From Neisseria sp. MVDL19-042950 (lineage in GTDB: Bacteria; Pseudomonadota; Gammaproteobacteria; Burkholderiales; Neisseriaceae): 64,000 nucleotides of DNA. The stretch spans positions 1-64,000 of the forward strand of contig NZ_JAUKWH010000004.1 of assembly GCF_030504625.1 (NCBI RefSeq), in the 5' to 3' direction. The translations under genes were made by a program, and so were the position numbers. The notes below the pieces were generated by a model. That model made no database searches. It was given only the letters and a program-made list of their open reading frames with translations, and had not been told where the DNA came from. How positions within the stretch are numbered: position 1 is the stretch's first letter; every line of letters starts with the position of its first letter. Positions 1 to 9,866 of the stretch are shown piece by piece.

Positions 1-30
1 CGCCGATTTAATCTAGGGAAAACAAAATGA

Positions 31-65
31 AATAAAGCCGCCTGAATATAACAGGCGGCTTTATT
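31..65. terminator. bidirectional hairpin terminator after dksA
   Basis: Perfect 14-bp stem (AATAAAGCCGCCTG against its complement) with a 7-nt loop; the outer pairs give an A/T tract on both sides, so it can end transcripts on either strand. It lies 38 bp after the dksA stop. Unlike most terminators in this window it contains no DUS. Confidence 0.8.
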
Positions 66-102
66 TTTACCGTTAGTGCAAATTAATTTTTTGTTTGCTT
101 TT

Positions 103-519
103 TTAATCTGCAAATTGTTTTTTTAGCTGCTCGCGTCGCTCTTGAGCCTCTACGGATAAAGTGGCCGTAGGACGTGCCAGCAAACGCTTGAGACCGATGG
201 GTTCACCGGTATCTGTGCAGAATCCGTAGTCACCTTCATCTATTTTACGTATAGATGCTTGTATTTTGTTCAACAGTTTGCGCTCGCGGTCCCGAGTACG
301 CAATTCAAGGGCATATTCTTCTTCTTGAGTGGCTCGGTCGGCAGGATCGGGAGCAGATTCGTGTTCTTTCAGATGGCCTGTAGTGGTGGTGGCGTTCTCA
401 ATCAGCTCGTCTTGCAGCTTTACCAACAATTCTCGGAAAAAGGCCAGTTGATCTGCATTCATGTAATCTTCTTCTGGACCATTCCAGTTGAGGATATCTT
501 GTTCTGTCAGCTTTGCCAT
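103..519 (-). CDS. dksA: RNA polymerase-binding transcription factor DksA, zinc-finger-less form
   Basis: DksA binds the RNA polymerase secondary channel and works with ppGpp in the stringent response. The 138-residue product has the long coiled coil with the tip acidic residues (DPADRA, Asp58 and Asp61), the conserved LELRTRDRERKLL stretch and the C-terminal globular part ending in ARPTA. Of the four zinc cysteines known in E. coli DksA only the first remains (Cys101); the others are Thr104, Ser122 and Ala125, so it probably holds no zinc, like other cysteine-poor DksA proteins. I chose the ATG at 519, preceded by a GGGAAAGAAAG purine run; an upstream in-frame ATG at 576 would add 19 hydrophobic residues that do not belong to the family. 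Confidence 0.93.
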   Translation of the reverse strand: MAKLTEQDILNWNGPEEDYMNADQLAFFRELLVKLQDELIENATTTTGHLKEHESAPDPADRATQEEEYALELRTRDRERKLLNKIQASIRKIDEGDYGFCTDTGEPIGLKRLLARPTATLSVEAQERREQLKKQFAD

Positions 520-727
520 AGTCGTTCTTTCTTTCCCAGTTAGTATAAAGACTTTAAATATAAAGTCTACCATCATCGGCTTATTGTTGATTTTTCGACA
601 AATTAATTAATATTTTTAGGCGAGCGGCATCATAACATGAATTTCAATGCACCGTTATGTTACGAATGATTTCATCTGACACTTTCGTTTTCAGACGGCC
701 TGTTAATTTCTTTAATTCGTTGATAAA

Positions 728-1285
728 TCAGTTTAACAGCCATAAATTCAACTTAGCAATCAACTGTGGCAAGATTACACTCAACCAGATCCACAGTATT
801 AATACCAACACGCTACCTGAAAAGTTATAGCGTCTGAATTGTAAGAAGACAAACGGTCTGGATAATGGTTCAAAAATTTTATGCAAAGATACTTGCAGAG
901 AAGAATAAGGATTGTTAAAACTCAATATCATACGCAACAGTAATCCCATAAACAGCACGTAAGCGGCAGCCTTAAGCAGATGCAATACGGTGAAAAACAA
1001 ATTGGCGGCAATGACTTTGATGCCGAAACTTTCGGGCAAAGCTAGTAATGACAAAATTGTAAATACCGAGTAATACAATATTATGCACGCCAATATACAA
1101 GCGGTATCCCAGTATCCGAGCGGCGGAGCGGCTTTTCGTAAGGGCTTTACCAGCCAATCTGTGATTTGCATGCAGAACTGCGCCAACGGGTGTCTGAAAT
1201 CGAGCTTTGCCCATTGCAGCAAACAACGCGACAGGCATACGATTGCCATACTATCGGCAAGTAATATCAGTATTTTAGGTAACAT
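728..1285 (-). CDS. yggT: YggT family integral membrane protein
   Basis: The 185-residue, very hydrophobic protein has the two-repeat YggT layout: transmembrane helices near residues 1-25, 62-85, 90-120 and 155-180, with the repeated pattern 'RxxLQW/RMILSF ... NP ... L..ITDWLVKPLRK / HKIFEPLSRPF'. The family sits in the inner membrane and its function is poorly known; links to osmotic stress have been proposed. It follows proC with a 17-bp gap, the usual yggS-proC-yggT order. The ATG is preceded by a DUS-like GGGCCGTCTGAA only 2 nt away, so the uptake sequence takes the place of a normal ribosome binding site. Confidence 0.85.
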   Translation of the reverse strand: MLPKILILLADSMAIVCLSRCLLQWAKLDFRHPLAQFCMQITDWLVKPLRKAAPPLGYWDTACILACIILYYSVFTILSLLALPESFGIKVIAANLFFTVLHLLKAAAYVLFMGLLLRMILSFNNPYSSLQVSLHKIFEPLSRPFVFLQFRRYNFSGSVLVLILWIWLSVILPQLIAKLNLWLLN

Positions 1286-1302
1286 TTTTCAGACGGCCCT
1301 GT

Positions 1303-2097
1303 CTATAACCGGAATTGTTTTTCTATTTCTTGCGAACGGGCTACACATGCCTGCACACCTGCCTCGATGGCTTCGGCAACTCGGCGTGCTTTGAAGGTTT
1401 CTATGGCTTCATGTGTGGTACCGCCTTTGGAAGTAACATTTTGTTGCAGCAATTCAAAATCTTCTCCGGTTTGTTCGGCCAACGCCACCGCGCCTTTAAA
1501 AACAGCCAAGCTCAATCTGTGTGCTTCGTCGGGTTGGAACCCTTGTTGCACTGCCGCCTCTTTCAAGGCGTTTAACAGATAAAACACATAGGCGGGGCCG
1601 CTGCCGCTGATTCCGGTAACGGCATGTATTCTGTCTTCTTCATCAAGCCATACAACCTGACCCGTTGCACTCATGATTCTTGCAGCAATTTGTTTATCCT
1701 CTTCACTCACCCCTTCTGCGGCAAACATGCCTGATACGCCCAAACCGATACGGCCGGGAGTGTTGGGCATCACCCTGATGATTCGGCGCGTACCGTTCAA
1801 ATAACGGCTTAAAGTATCCACGCTCAAACCGGCTGCCACCGATAACACCAGCGCACCATTGGTTTGCACATCGGCGCACGCAGCCTGCATGTCTTGGGGT
1901 TTGACCGCCAGTATCAATACATCATCTGCGTTTAATTCAGGCAGTTTTTCCGATACGGCGACACCTAATTCCCGCTCCAGCCGTTCGCGCTTTTCCGCAC
2001 CGCGGTTGGCGATATGGACATGATAGCCGCTCTCTTTAACCAACCCGCCCGCAATTGCCGCCGCCATATTGCCGCCGCCTAAAAAGTAGATATTCAT
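1303..2097 (-). CDS. proC: pyrroline-5-carboxylate reductase
   Basis: Catalyses the last step of proline synthesis, NAD(P)H reduction of 1-pyrroline-5-carboxylate. The 264 residues match the family length. Visible features are the N-terminal dinucleotide fold with GGGNMAAAIAGG (residues 7-18), VKPQDM, the MPNTPGRIGLGVSG segment around residue 111 and the C-terminal signature GISGSGPAYVFYLLNAL followed by VTSKGGTTHEAI. It sits between yggS and yggT on the same strand; the 450-bp gap to yggS (holding a gene remnant) suggests its own promoter here. Confidence 0.96.
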   Translation of the reverse strand: MNIYFLGGGNMAAAIAGGLVKESGYHVHIANRGAEKRERLERELGVAVSEKLPELNADDVLILAVKPQDMQAACADVQTNGALVLSVAAGLSVDTLSRYLNGTRRIIRVMPNTPGRIGLGVSGMFAAEGVSEEDKQIAARIMSATGQVVWLDEEDRIHAVTGISGSGPAYVFYLLNALKEAAVQQGFQPDEAHRLSLAVFKGAVALAEQTGEDFELLQQNVTSKGGTTHEAIETFKARRVAEAIEAGVQACVARSQEIEKQFRL

Positions 2098-2139
2098 GGT
2101 TTTCTTTCTATATGACTGATTTCAGGCCGTCTGAAATCT

Positions 2140-2262
2140 TTAATCAATAATTTTCTCGATACGGTAAGCCGTATGGGAGCCGCATTCCAAATGAATCAAG
2201 TTTTTGCCTATCTGCTTAAAACCCACCGACTGCCAAAAACGACCCGCGCGAATTACTTTTCC
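2140..2262 (-). pseudogene. C-terminal remnant of a GNAT-type acetyltransferase
   Basis: Between an in-frame stop (2263-2265) and the stop at 2140-2142 the minus strand reads GKVIRAGRFWQSVGFKQIGK and continues to HTAYRIEKIID. This resembles the last strand-helix-strand of GNAT acetyltransferases (the 'A.RFWQ..GF' pattern). No start codon or acetyl-CoA-binding half is visible upstream, so it looks like a decayed gene end. The match is by eye only. Confidence 0.45.
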
Positions 2263-2547
2263 CTACTTTCAAACGGATTTTCAGACGGCCTTGTTTTCTG
2301 AAACTGTTTTCCAATATTTGAAACGCTGATTTGCCTTAGCCTTTATTTTGACGGTTTGACCGTTTTGCCGAATCAGACCGAAATGCCTACGAGCAAACAA
2401 CGGCGCGCATTTTGCAAGTATTTCCCCTGTGGCCGTCTGAAAACATCCTGTTCGCGAATAGTACGCCTGCCAAGCCGATACTTCGCCCGCTGGCGTTAGG
2501 ATTTCTTAAAACGTTGTTTGTTATGGTTTCAGACGGCCTCTGGTTTC
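2263..2547. other. spacer without a recognisable gene, rich in DUS
   Basis: Holds several DUS copies (about 2280, 2430 and 2528, in both orientations) and no convincing reading frame. It may be the eroded remainder of the gene whose tail survives at 2140-2262. Confidence 0.5.
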
Positions 2548-3240
2548 TCAACGGTAATCGCGCCGGCCGAAAATCGCGCTGCCTACCCGCACATGTGTCG
2601 CGCCACATTCAACGGCAATCTCCATATCGGCGGACATCCCTATCGACAATACATCCGCCGCAATACCTGCATTGTTCAAATCGGTCAAAAGCTGCCGCAT
2701 TCTGCCGAACTGCCGCCGCAATTCTTCAGCGCTGCTGCCGGCCTTGGCTACGCACATCAAGCCGCGCACTTGTATATTTGCCAGCTTCGCCACTTCGACG
2801 GCCAGCGCAACGGCTTCTTCGGGCGCAACACCGTGTTTGTTCGGTTCGGCGGCAATATTGACCTCGATGCACACTTGCAAAGGCGGCATTTCAGACGGCC
2901 TTTGGGTACTTAAACGCTGTGCGGTTTTCAGACGGCCTACGGTATGCACCCAATGCGCCCGTTCGGCTACATATTTGGTTTTGTTCGACTGGATATCGCC
3001 GATAACATGCCAAACGATATCGGGCAAATCGGCCAGCTCTCGGGTTTTTTCATACCATTCCTGAATATAGTTTTCACCGAAATCGCGGCACCCTGCGGCA
3101 TACACTTCGCGGATATCGCTTGCGGGGAAAGTTTTACTGACCGCCACGAGTTTAGTGCCGCCCGGTTTGCGGTGTGCGGCGGCTTCGGTTCGGGCTATTT
3201 CAGACAATACAGCTTGGTAATTGTGTTGCAGGCTTGTCAT
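2548..3240 (-). CDS. yggS: PLP homeostasis protein, YggS/PROSC family
   Basis: A single-domain alanine-racemase-fold protein that binds pyridoxal phosphate and buffers the free PLP pool. The 230-residue product shows LVAVSKTFP with the PLP lysine at residue 36, FGENYIQE, the WHVIGDIQSNK motif (HFIGxLQxNK in the family), LMCVAKAG and the C-terminal LSIGMSADMEIAVECGATHVRVGSAIFG. The start at 3240 matches the family N-terminus; a longer frame from 3279 exists but is unlikely. A DUS inside the gene is read as RPSE, and a second one lies near codon 100. It is divergent from pilT, a common arrangement in beta- and gammaproteobacteria. Confidence 0.94.
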   Translation of the reverse strand: MTSLQHNYQAVLSEIARTEAAAHRKPGGTKLVAVSKTFPASDIREVYAAGCRDFGENYIQEWYEKTRELADLPDIVWHVIGDIQSNKTKYVAERAHWVHTVGRLKTAQRLSTQRPSEMPPLQVCIEVNIAAEPNKHGVAPEEAVALAVEVAKLANIQVRGLMCVAKAGSSAEELRRQFGRMRQLLTDLNNAGIAADVLSIGMSADMEIAVECGATHVRVGSAIFGRRDYR

Positions 3241-3410
3241 GATTGTTTCCGTATTGTGCCGTTTTTGGCTTGTTAGCAAAAATAATTAAATTTTTACTTG
3301 GTTTAACAGGCTATACCTATTTAAAATAACGAGCTATACCGATTAAATCGTCATTATTTTTACCTTAAACAGGTTATTTAAATTTTAACTTAAAAAATCA
3401 AGGCCACATT

Positions 3411-4451
3411 ATGCAAATTACCGACTTACTCGCTTTCGGCGTAAAAAACAAAGCTTCCGACCTTCACTTGAGTTCCGATCTGCCACCGATGATCCGCGTA
3501 CACGGCGATGTTCGCCGCATCAACCTGCCGGAAATGAGCAGCGAAGAAGTCGGCAATATGATTACGTCGGTTATGAACGACTATCAACGCAAAGTGTACC
3601 AGCAAAATCTGGAAGTGGACTTTTCTTTCGAGCTGCCCAACGTAGCCCGTTTCCGTGTGAACGCATTTACCACCAACCGCGGCCCCGCAGCGGTGTTCCG
3701 TACCATTCCCAGCAACGTATTGACTCTGGAAGACTTGAAAGCGCCGCGTATTTTCCAAAAAATCGCCGACAACCCGCGCGGCTTGGTATTGGTAACCGGC
3801 CCTACCGGTTCGGGTAAATCCACCACGCTGGCAGCCATGATCAACTACATCAACGACACCCAGCCTGCACACATCCTAACCATCGAAGACCCGATCGAGT
3901 TTGTGCATGAAAGTAAAAAAGCCCTGATCAACCAACGCGAACTACACCAACACACACACAGCTTCGCCAATGCTTTGAAATCGGCCCTCCGTGAAGACCC
4001 CGACGTGATTCTGGTGGGTGAGATGCGCGACCCCGAAACCATCGGTTTGGCCCTTACCGCCGCAGAAACCGGCCACTTGGTATTCGGTACGCTGCATACC
4101 ACCGGTGCGGCCAAAACCATCGACCGTATCGTCGACGTTTTCCCTGCCGGCGAAAAAGAAATGGTACGTTCCATGCTTTCCGAATCCTTGCGCGCCGTTA
4201 TTTCGCAAACCCTGCTGAAAACCCGCGACGGCAACAGCCGTGTGGCCGCACATGAAATCTTGGTATCCACCGCCGCCGTGCGTAACTTGATCCGTGAAAA
4301 CAAAATCGCCCAAATCAATTCGGCGCTGCAAACCGGCCAAGCCCACGGCATGCAGACCCTCGACCAAGCTTTGCAAAACCTCGTGCGCCAAGGCGTTATT
4401 TCTCCTGAAACGGCACGTAGCAAAGCGCATAACAGCGATATGATTATCTAA
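3411..4451 (+). CDS. pilT: type IV pilus retraction ATPase PilT
   Basis: Hexameric cytoplasmic motor that depolymerises type IV pili, giving twitching motility and DNA uptake. The 346 residues match the usual length. Visible are the N-terminal PAS-like domain (KNKASDLHLSSDLPPMIRVHGD), Walker A GPTGSGKST (residues 130-138), the Asp box TIEDPIEFVH, Walker B ILVGEMRDPETIGLALTAAETGHLVFGTLHT with the His box, and the C-terminal retraction motif AAVRNLIRE. pilU follows after 36 bp, forming an operon. The 170-bp spacer to divergent yggS is AT-rich and should hold both promoters. Confidence 0.98.
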   Translation: MQITDLLAFGVKNKASDLHLSSDLPPMIRVHGDVRRINLPEMSSEEVGNMITSVMNDYQRKVYQQNLEVDFSFELPNVARFRVNAFTTNRGPAAVFRTIPSNVLTLEDLKAPRIFQKIADNPRGLVLVTGPTGSGKSTTLAAMINYINDTQPAHILTIEDPIEFVHESKKALINQRELHQHTHSFANALKSALREDPDVILVGEMRDPETIGLALTAAETGHLVFGTLHTTGAAKTIDRIVDVFPAGEKEMVRSMLSESLRAVISQTLLKTRDGNSRVAAHEILVSTAAVRNLIRENKIAQINSALQTGQAHGMQTLDQALQNLVRQGVISPETARSKAHNSDMII

Positions 4452-4487
4452 TTTTTCCTACACATTACTCGATGACGAGAAAACGAC

Positions 4488-5717
4488 ATGAGCGATTCAA
4501 ACCAACTGCATAATCTGTTGACGGAAATGGTTCAGGCATATTCGCAAAAAAACCAACCGCCGCATATTCCCACGCCCGCCGAAATCGGCACCCATCTGCA
4601 TCCCATTCTCGACCGCATGTGCGCCGATGCCGAGCAACGCAAAGCATCCGACATCTTCATCAGTGCCGGTTTCCCGCCTGCCATGAAGGTAAACGGCGTA
4701 TTGACCCCGATGCCGCACAAAGCGCTTTCGGGGGCGGATACGGCCGCCATCGTGCAATCGACCATGAACGAGAGCCAGCTTGAGGCATTCAACCGTGATC
4801 TGGAACTCAACTACTCGGTGCAGTCGCGTTCAAACACCCGCTACCGTGTGAATGCCTACCACGAGCAAGGCCGCGTCGGTTTGGTGTTGCGCCGCATCAA
4901 CCAAAATATTCCGAGCATAGAAGAACTTGCCCTGCCGTCCAAGCTCAAGGATCTCGCCCTAACCCCCCGCGGCCTGCTGATTCTTGCCGGCCCTACCGGT
5001 TCGGGTAAATCCACTTCGATGGCCGCCATGGTCGACTACCGCAACCAAAAAGTTCCCGGCCACATCGTTACCATCGAAGACCCGATCGAATACCTTTACA
5101 AACCGCGCCGCTGCATCATTACCCAACGCGAAGTCGGTATCGACACCCCAGACTGGAAAATAGCCGTGCAAAGCGCCATGCGCCAAGCGCCGGATGTCGT
5201 ATGTATCGGTGAGGTACGCAGCGAACACAGTATGGAATACGCGCTGCAACTGGCGCAAACCGGCCACTTGTGCGTGTTTACCATCCATGCCAACAATGCC
5301 TCGCAAGCCATCGAACGTATCATCAACTTCTATCCCGAAGAACGCCAACATCAAGTATTGATGGACTTGGCTTTGAATCTGATCGGCATTATCGGCCAAC
5401 GTTTGATCATCAAAAAAGGCCGCAGCCAACGCACCGCCATCATCGATTTGCTGCTGAACACCCCTGCCATGCAGGATACGATTTTCAAAGGCGAGCTGAT
5501 GGAAATCAAAGACTTGATGGTACGCTCCACCGTGGAAGGCATGCAGACGTTCGACCAAAACCTGTTCGACCTCTATCTCAAAGGCCAAGTCGAATACGAC
5601 GAGGCTTTGCGCCAAGCAGATTCTCCCAACGACTTGCGCTTGCGCATCCAATTGCATGAAGAAGGCGACAGCCCGGAAAAACTGTACGACCGTATCAGCG
5701 ATTTAAACCTGATGTAA
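4488..5717 (+). CDS. pilU: type IV pilus retraction ATPase PilU
   Basis: PilT paralogue that assists pilus retraction and works through PilT. The 409-residue protein carries the KASDIFISAGFPPAMKVNG N-terminal domain, Walker A at about residue 168 (GPTGSGKST), TIEDPIEYLY, Walker B VVCIGEVRSEHSMEYALQLAQTGHLCVFTIHANNA, and a C-terminal extension of about 30 residues (RLRIQLHEEGDSPEKLYDRI) that distinguishes PilU from PilT. The Walker A stretches of pilT and pilU are identical at DNA level over about 25 bp. It is the second gene of the pilTU operon, ended by a DUS hairpin. Confidence 0.96.
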   Translation: MSDSNQLHNLLTEMVQAYSQKNQPPHIPTPAEIGTHLHPILDRMCADAEQRKASDIFISAGFPPAMKVNGVLTPMPHKALSGADTAAIVQSTMNESQLEAFNRDLELNYSVQSRSNTRYRVNAYHEQGRVGLVLRRINQNIPSIEELALPSKLKDLALTPRGLLILAGPTGSGKSTSMAAMVDYRNQKVPGHIVTIEDPIEYLYKPRRCIITQREVGIDTPDWKIAVQSAMRQAPDVVCIGEVRSEHSMEYALQLAQTGHLCVFTIHANNASQAIERIINFYPEERQHQVLMDLALNLIGIIGQRLIIKKGRSQRTAIIDLLLNTPAMQDTIFKGELMEIKDLMVRSTVEGMQTFDQNLFDLYLKGQVEYDEALRQADSPNDLRLRIQLHEEGDSPEKLYDRISDLNLM

Positions 5718-5741
5718 AACCACTTCCTGCCGTAAACAATC

Positions 5742-5776
5742 AAGGCCGTCTGAAAAATTTGTTTCAGACGGCCTTA
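5742..5776 (+). terminator. DUS inverted-repeat terminator after pilU
   Basis: AAGGCCGTCTGAAA and its complement separated by a few bases; 24 bp after the pilU stop. Confidence 0.8.
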
Positions 5777-5994
5777 TCGTAACCGGCCGTATCGGAATAC
5801 GGCAGTAAAAACCAATGGTTCACACAAAACGGCAGGCCGCAAGCACGGTAAACGGCACGGCAACGGTTTGATCGGCCCATGACTACCGAATAATTCAATA
5901 TTTGCTCGGCAAAAATATAAGCGGCTCCTTTCGCGCAGTTTGAGAAAAATCATATCAGGCGCAGAATGGCAGCTTTGCTTTTCCGTAAAATCGG

Positions 5995-6000
5995 TATAAT
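5995..6000 (+). promoter_or_regulatory. putative -10 element of the argE-type gene
   Basis: A perfect TATAAT 29 bp before the ATG at 6030; the -35 region (TTGCTT, spacing 14) is poor. The rest of the 5777-5994 spacer shows no gene that I can support. Confidence 0.45.
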
Positions 6001-6029
6001 TTAAGTCATTATCAATAAAGGCTGACATC

Positions 6030-7187
6030 ATGAATACACTAAACTGGCTTACCCGTTTGATCTCCCACGACACCACCAGCCGCCATTCCAACCTTTCGTT
6101 GATTCACGAAGTGGCCGGTTTCTTGGAAGGACAAGGTCTGCAACCTTGGTTGGCCCACAACGCCGACCGCAGCAAAGCCAATTTATTCGTTACCATACCC
6201 GCTTCAGACGGCCGCACCGACGGCGGTTTGATTTTTTCGGGCCACACCGACGTTGTGCCGGTAGACGGCCAGCAATGGCATTCCAACCCTTTTCAGGCGG
6301 AAGTGCGCGACGGCAAACTGTATGGACGCGGTGCGGCCGACATGAAAGGTTTTATCGCCTCGGTGCTGGCCGCAGTGCCGCAAATGAAAGCCGCCCTCCT
6401 GAACCGCCCGCTACACATCGCTTTATCGTATGACGAAGAAGTCGGCTGCCTCGGCGCGCCGGTGATGATTGAAGAATTACAACGGCGGGGGCTGACACCG
6501 GAGCACTGCATTGTCGGCGAACCGACTTCGATGAAAATGGTGGTGGCACACAAAGGGCACCATTACTTCAGTTGCCGCGTACACGGCAAAGCCGTGCATT
6601 CTTCGCTGACCCCGCAAGGTGTGAATTCGATTGAGTATGCCGCCCGCCTGATTGTGTTTATCAACGATCTGGCAGGCCGTCTGAAAGAAGATTACGAGCA
6701 AGACGAGGCTTTCGACGTGCCGTTTTCCACATTGGGCGTGAACACCATACACGGCGGCACCGCAGTCAATATCGTGCCGCAGTTGTGCGAATTTTCTTTC
6801 GACTACCGCAACCTGCCGCACATGGATGCCGCCGCCGTTATCGAACCGATCGAAGCCTATATCCGCAACGTACTGGAGCCGCAAATGCAAACCGTAGACC
6901 CTGCCTGCCATATCGAGCTGCGGCATCACGGCGCGGTGCCGGCCATGCCGGAAGGTGATGCGCGGGCACTGTATGAATTGGTATCCGCTCTGGTGGACGA
7001 AAAAACCCGACAGAAAGTGGCCTATGCCACGGAAGGCGGCCAATTCAAGCAAGCCGGTATCCATACGGTTATCTGCGGGCCGGGCAATATCGAGCAGGCA
7101 CACCGTCCGAACGAATTTATCGAGTTGGACCAATTGGCCCGTTGCGATGCATTCCTGAGCAAAATGATTGCCGCCCAAAGCCGTTAA
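6030..7187 (+). CDS. argE: acetylornithine deacetylase-like M20 metallopeptidase
   Basis: M20 di-zinc amidohydrolase, most like ArgE, which removes the acetyl group from N-acetylornithine in arginine synthesis. The 385 residues show the metal motifs GHTDVVPVD, GRGAADMKG, the catalytic SYDEEVGCLGAP, VGEPTSM and the C-terminal PGNIEQAHRPNEFI. The KGHHYFSCRVHGKAVHSS dimerisation-domain entry and the YDEEVG motif favour ArgE over DapE (succinyl-diaminopimelate desuccinylase), but DapE-like or other specificity cannot be excluded by eye. The gene stands alone and converges on mutS through a shared DUS terminator. Confidence 0.85.
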   Translation: MNTLNWLTRLISHDTTSRHSNLSLIHEVAGFLEGQGLQPWLAHNADRSKANLFVTIPASDGRTDGGLIFSGHTDVVPVDGQQWHSNPFQAEVRDGKLYGRGAADMKGFIASVLAAVPQMKAALLNRPLHIALSYDEEVGCLGAPVMIEELQRRGLTPEHCIVGEPTSMKMVVAHKGHHYFSCRVHGKAVHSSLTPQGVNSIEYAARLIVFINDLAGRLKEDYEQDEAFDVPFSTLGVNTIHGGTAVNIVPQLCEFSFDYRNLPHMDAAAVIEPIEAYIRNVLEPQMQTVDPACHIELRHHGAVPAMPEGDARALYELVSALVDEKTRQKVAYATEGGQFKQAGIHTVICGPGNIEQAHRPNEFIELDQLARCDAFLSKMIAAQSR

Positions 7188-7227
7188 AGCGGTCGAAAAA
7201 CAGCTAAAGCCCCTGCAACATATCAAT

Positions 7228-7258
7228 AGGCCGTCTGAACATAATGTTCAGACGGCCT
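7228..7258. terminator. DUS inverted-repeat terminator, argE/mutS convergent
   Basis: AGGCCGTCTGAACAT and its complement around a single central base: a nearly perfect 31-nt palindrome serving both strands. Confidence 0.85.
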
Positions 7259-7286
7259 TCTTCAGAAAAGGTCTGTTCTTCAAAAA

Positions 7287-9866
7287 CTAAGATTCTTCTG
7301 ATAACCCCTTCAATTTATACACCCATTCCAAAGCCTCGCGCGGCGAGAGTTCGTCGGGGTTGACGGCTTTGAGTGCTTCTAACGCGGGATTGGGAGCGGA
7401 TTCCGATTTGGTTTCGTTTTCCTCCCATGCCGTATCTTCGTTTTCAGACGGCATCATATTGAAAATATCCATCTGCGGGCGGTTGGCGGCGGCTTGGGCT
7501 TCGAGTTCGTTTAAATGCTTGTGGGCGGATTTCAACGCGCGGGCGGGCAGGCCGGCGAGTTTGGCGACGGCGATACCGTAGCTTTTGCTGGCGGGGCCGG
7601 GTTCGATGTGGTGCAGGAATACGATGTCCTGCCCTTCTTCCAATGCCGACAAGTGCATATTGACGGCGGTGGCATGGGCTTCGGGCAGGCGGGTCAGCTC
7701 GAAATAATGGGTGGCAAACAGGCTGAACGATTTGTTTTTCTGAATCAGATGTTCAGCAATGGCTTGCGCGAGGGCGAGGCCGTCGAAGGTGGAGGTGCCG
7801 CGGCCGACTTCGTCCATCAACACCAGCGATTGTTCGGTGGCGTGGTGCAGAATGTAGGCGGTTTCGCTCATTTCCACCATGAAGGTCGAGCGGTTGCCGG
7901 CCAAGTCGTCGGACGCACCGATGCGGGTGAAAATCTGGTCGATTGTGCCGATTTTGGCTGCGTCGGCAGGCACGAACGCGCCGGTGTGTGCCAGCAGCAC
8001 AATCAAGGCCACTTGGCGCATGTAGGTGGATTTACCGCCCATATTGGGGCCGGTGAGCAGCATCAGGCGGTGTTTGTGGTCGAGGGCGGTGTGGTTGGCG
8101 GTGAAGTGGCGCACTTGTTGCTCGACGACGGGATGGCGGCCGTTGTCGATTTCGATTAAGGGGTAATCGGCAAATTCGGGGCAAACGTAACCGCGCTCTT
8201 CGGCGTGCTTGGCGAAGGTGGACAATACGTCCAGCGAGGCGGCGGCTTTGGCGGCTTTTTGAAGCTGCGGTAAGGCCGTCTGAAGTTCTTTCAGCAGGGT
8301 TTCGTAAAGTTGTTTTTCCAACGCCAGTGCCTGTTCTTGCGCGGTCAACACTTTGTCTTCAAAGGTTTTGAGTTCGGGCGTGATGAATCGCTCGGCGTTT
8401 TTCAGCGTTTGGCGGCGTTGGTAATCGGCCGGAGCTTGTTCGGCCTGTACTTTGGAAAGTTCGATATAAAAACCGTGCACGCGGTTGAACTCTACTTTTA
8501 AGGTGGACAAGCCGGTGCGCTCGCGTTCGCGGGCTTCGAGGGCGAGCAAAAATTCGTCGCCGTGGTTTTGGATATGGCGCAATTCGTCCAATCCGGCGTG
8601 GAAACCTTCGTTGATCACGCCGCCGTCGCGCAGCCAAACCGAGGGTTCGGGCAGAATCGCGGCTTGCAGTTTTTCGGCAATCGGCAGGGTTTCGGGGAAT
8701 ACGTTTTGCAGGGTTTGCAGCAAACTGCTGCCGCCGGCGGGCAGTTCGGTTTCGGCCAAAACAAACAGGCTGTCGCGCAATGCGGCCAAATCGCGCGGGC
8801 GGGCGTTGCCCACGGCGATGCGGGCGGCAATGCGTTCGATGTCGGCAATGTTTTTCAGACGGCCTTGCAGGTCTGCATAATGGTTTTGCAGTTCCAACAC
8901 CGCCTGCTGCCGCGCCTGAATATGGGCGCGGTGGCGCAACGGATGGTGCAGCCACAGAGCCAGCAGGCGGCTGCCCATATGGGTGGCGCAATCGTCGAGC
9001 ACGGAAAACAGCGTCGGCGATTTTTTGCCGGTGAGCGTTTGGGTGATTTCCAGATTACGGCGGGTGGCGGCATCCATACCGATATATTGGTTTTCGGTTT
9101 CAAGCGAGAGGCCGTCGAGATGCTGCGGCAAGTGGTTTTGGGTAAGGCGGATATAGTTGAGCAGCGCGCCGGCGGCACCGATGGCGGCGGCATGGTCGTC
9201 CAAATTCAAGCCGAAACCGAGCAAATCTTGGCTGCCGAAATAATCGGTCAGCAACTTGGCGGCGGTATCGGCGGCAAACTGCCAATGGTTCAGCCGCGTG
9301 ATATTGGCCGCCTGAAGCGGCGGTGCGTTTTTGCCGTCGGGCAGCAGAATTTCGGCGGCCTGCAAGCGGGCAAGTTCGTCGGTCAGTTTGTCGGCGGTGG
9401 TGAGTTTGACTTTGAATTCGCCGCTTTGCAGCGATGCCCACGCCAAGCCGATGTGCTTTTTGTCGGCACATACGGCCACGATACGGTTGGTTTCTTTGTC
9501 TTCGAGAAACGCGCTGTCGGTGAGCGTGCCGGGGGTAACGATGCGCACCACTTTGCGCTCCACCGGCCCTTTGCCTGCGCCCACTTCGCCGGTCTGCTCG
9601 CAAATCGCCACGCTTTTACCCATTTTCACCAGCCGCGCCAGATATTGCTCGGCGGCATGAAACGGCACGCCCGCCATCTTGATCGGCTCGCCGTTCATCT
9701 GCCCGCGCGTGGTCAGCGTAATGTCGAGCAGCTTGGCCGCTTCCACTGCGTCGTCGAGAAACAGCTCGTAAAAGTCGCCCATGCGGTAAAACACCAGCTT
9801 GTCGGTGTGGTGCGCTTTGATGTCGAGATATTGCTGCATCATCGGGGAAACGGCAGGTTTGGTCAT
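7287..9866 (-). CDS. mutS: DNA mismatch repair protein MutS
   Basis: Recognises mismatches and starts methyl-independent repair with MutL. The 859-residue protein has the N-terminal mismatch-binding motif [11 protein letters not shown] (Phe-x-Glu), the connector and lever regions, Walker [11 protein letters not shown] (about residues 605-613), Walker [22 protein letters not shown] and the C-terminal helix-turn-helix. The DUS AGGCCGTCTGAA abuts the ATG directly, with no other Shine-Dalgarno sequence, and further DUS copies lie inside the gene, one of them in the ATGCCGTCTGAA dialect near 7445. A second in-frame ATG 8 codons in is a possible alternative start. Confidence 0.97.
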   Translation of the reverse strand: MTKPAVSPMMQQYLDIKAHHTDKLVFYRMGDFYELFLDDAVEAAKLLDITLTTRGQMNGEPIKMAGVPFHAAEQYLARLVKMGKSVAICEQTGEVGAGKGPVERKVVRIVTPGTLTDSAFLEDKETNRIVAVCADKKHIGLAWASLQSGEFKVKLTTADKLTDELARLQAAEILLPDGKNAPPLQAANITRLNHWQFAADTAAKLLTDYFGSQDLLGFGLNLDDHAAAIGAAGALLNYIRLTQNHLPQHLDGLSLETENQYIGMDAATRRNLEITQTLTGKKSPTLFSVLDDCATHMGSRLLALWLHHPLRHRAHIQARQQAVLELQNHYADLQGRLKNIADIERIAARIAVGNARPRDLAALRDSLFVLAETELPAGGSSLLQTLQNVFPETLPIAEKLQAAILPEPSVWLRDGGVINEGFHAGLDELRHIQNHGDEFLLALEARERERTGLSTLKVEFNRVHGFYIELSKVQAEQAPADYQRRQTLKNAERFITPELKTFEDKVLTAQEQALALEKQLYETLLKELQTALPQLQKAAKAAASLDVLSTFAKHAEERGYVCPEFADYPLIEIDNGRHPVVEQQVRHFTANHTALDHKHRLMLLTGPNMGGKSTYMRQVALIVLLAHTGAFVPADAAKIGTIDQIFTRIGASDDLAGNRSTFMVEMSETAYILHHATEQSLVLMDEVGRGTSTFDGLALAQAIAEHLIQKNKSFSLFATHYFELTRLPEAHATAVNMHLSALEEGQDIVFLHHIEPGPASKSYGIAVAKLAGLPARALKSAHKHLNELEAQAAANRPQMDIFNMMPSENEDTAWEENETKSESAPNPALEALKAVNPDELSPREALEWVYKLKGLSEES

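Noticed and set aside
4959-5657. 232-codon frame on the minus strand
   Set aside because: Antisense to pilU and without any recognisable motif.
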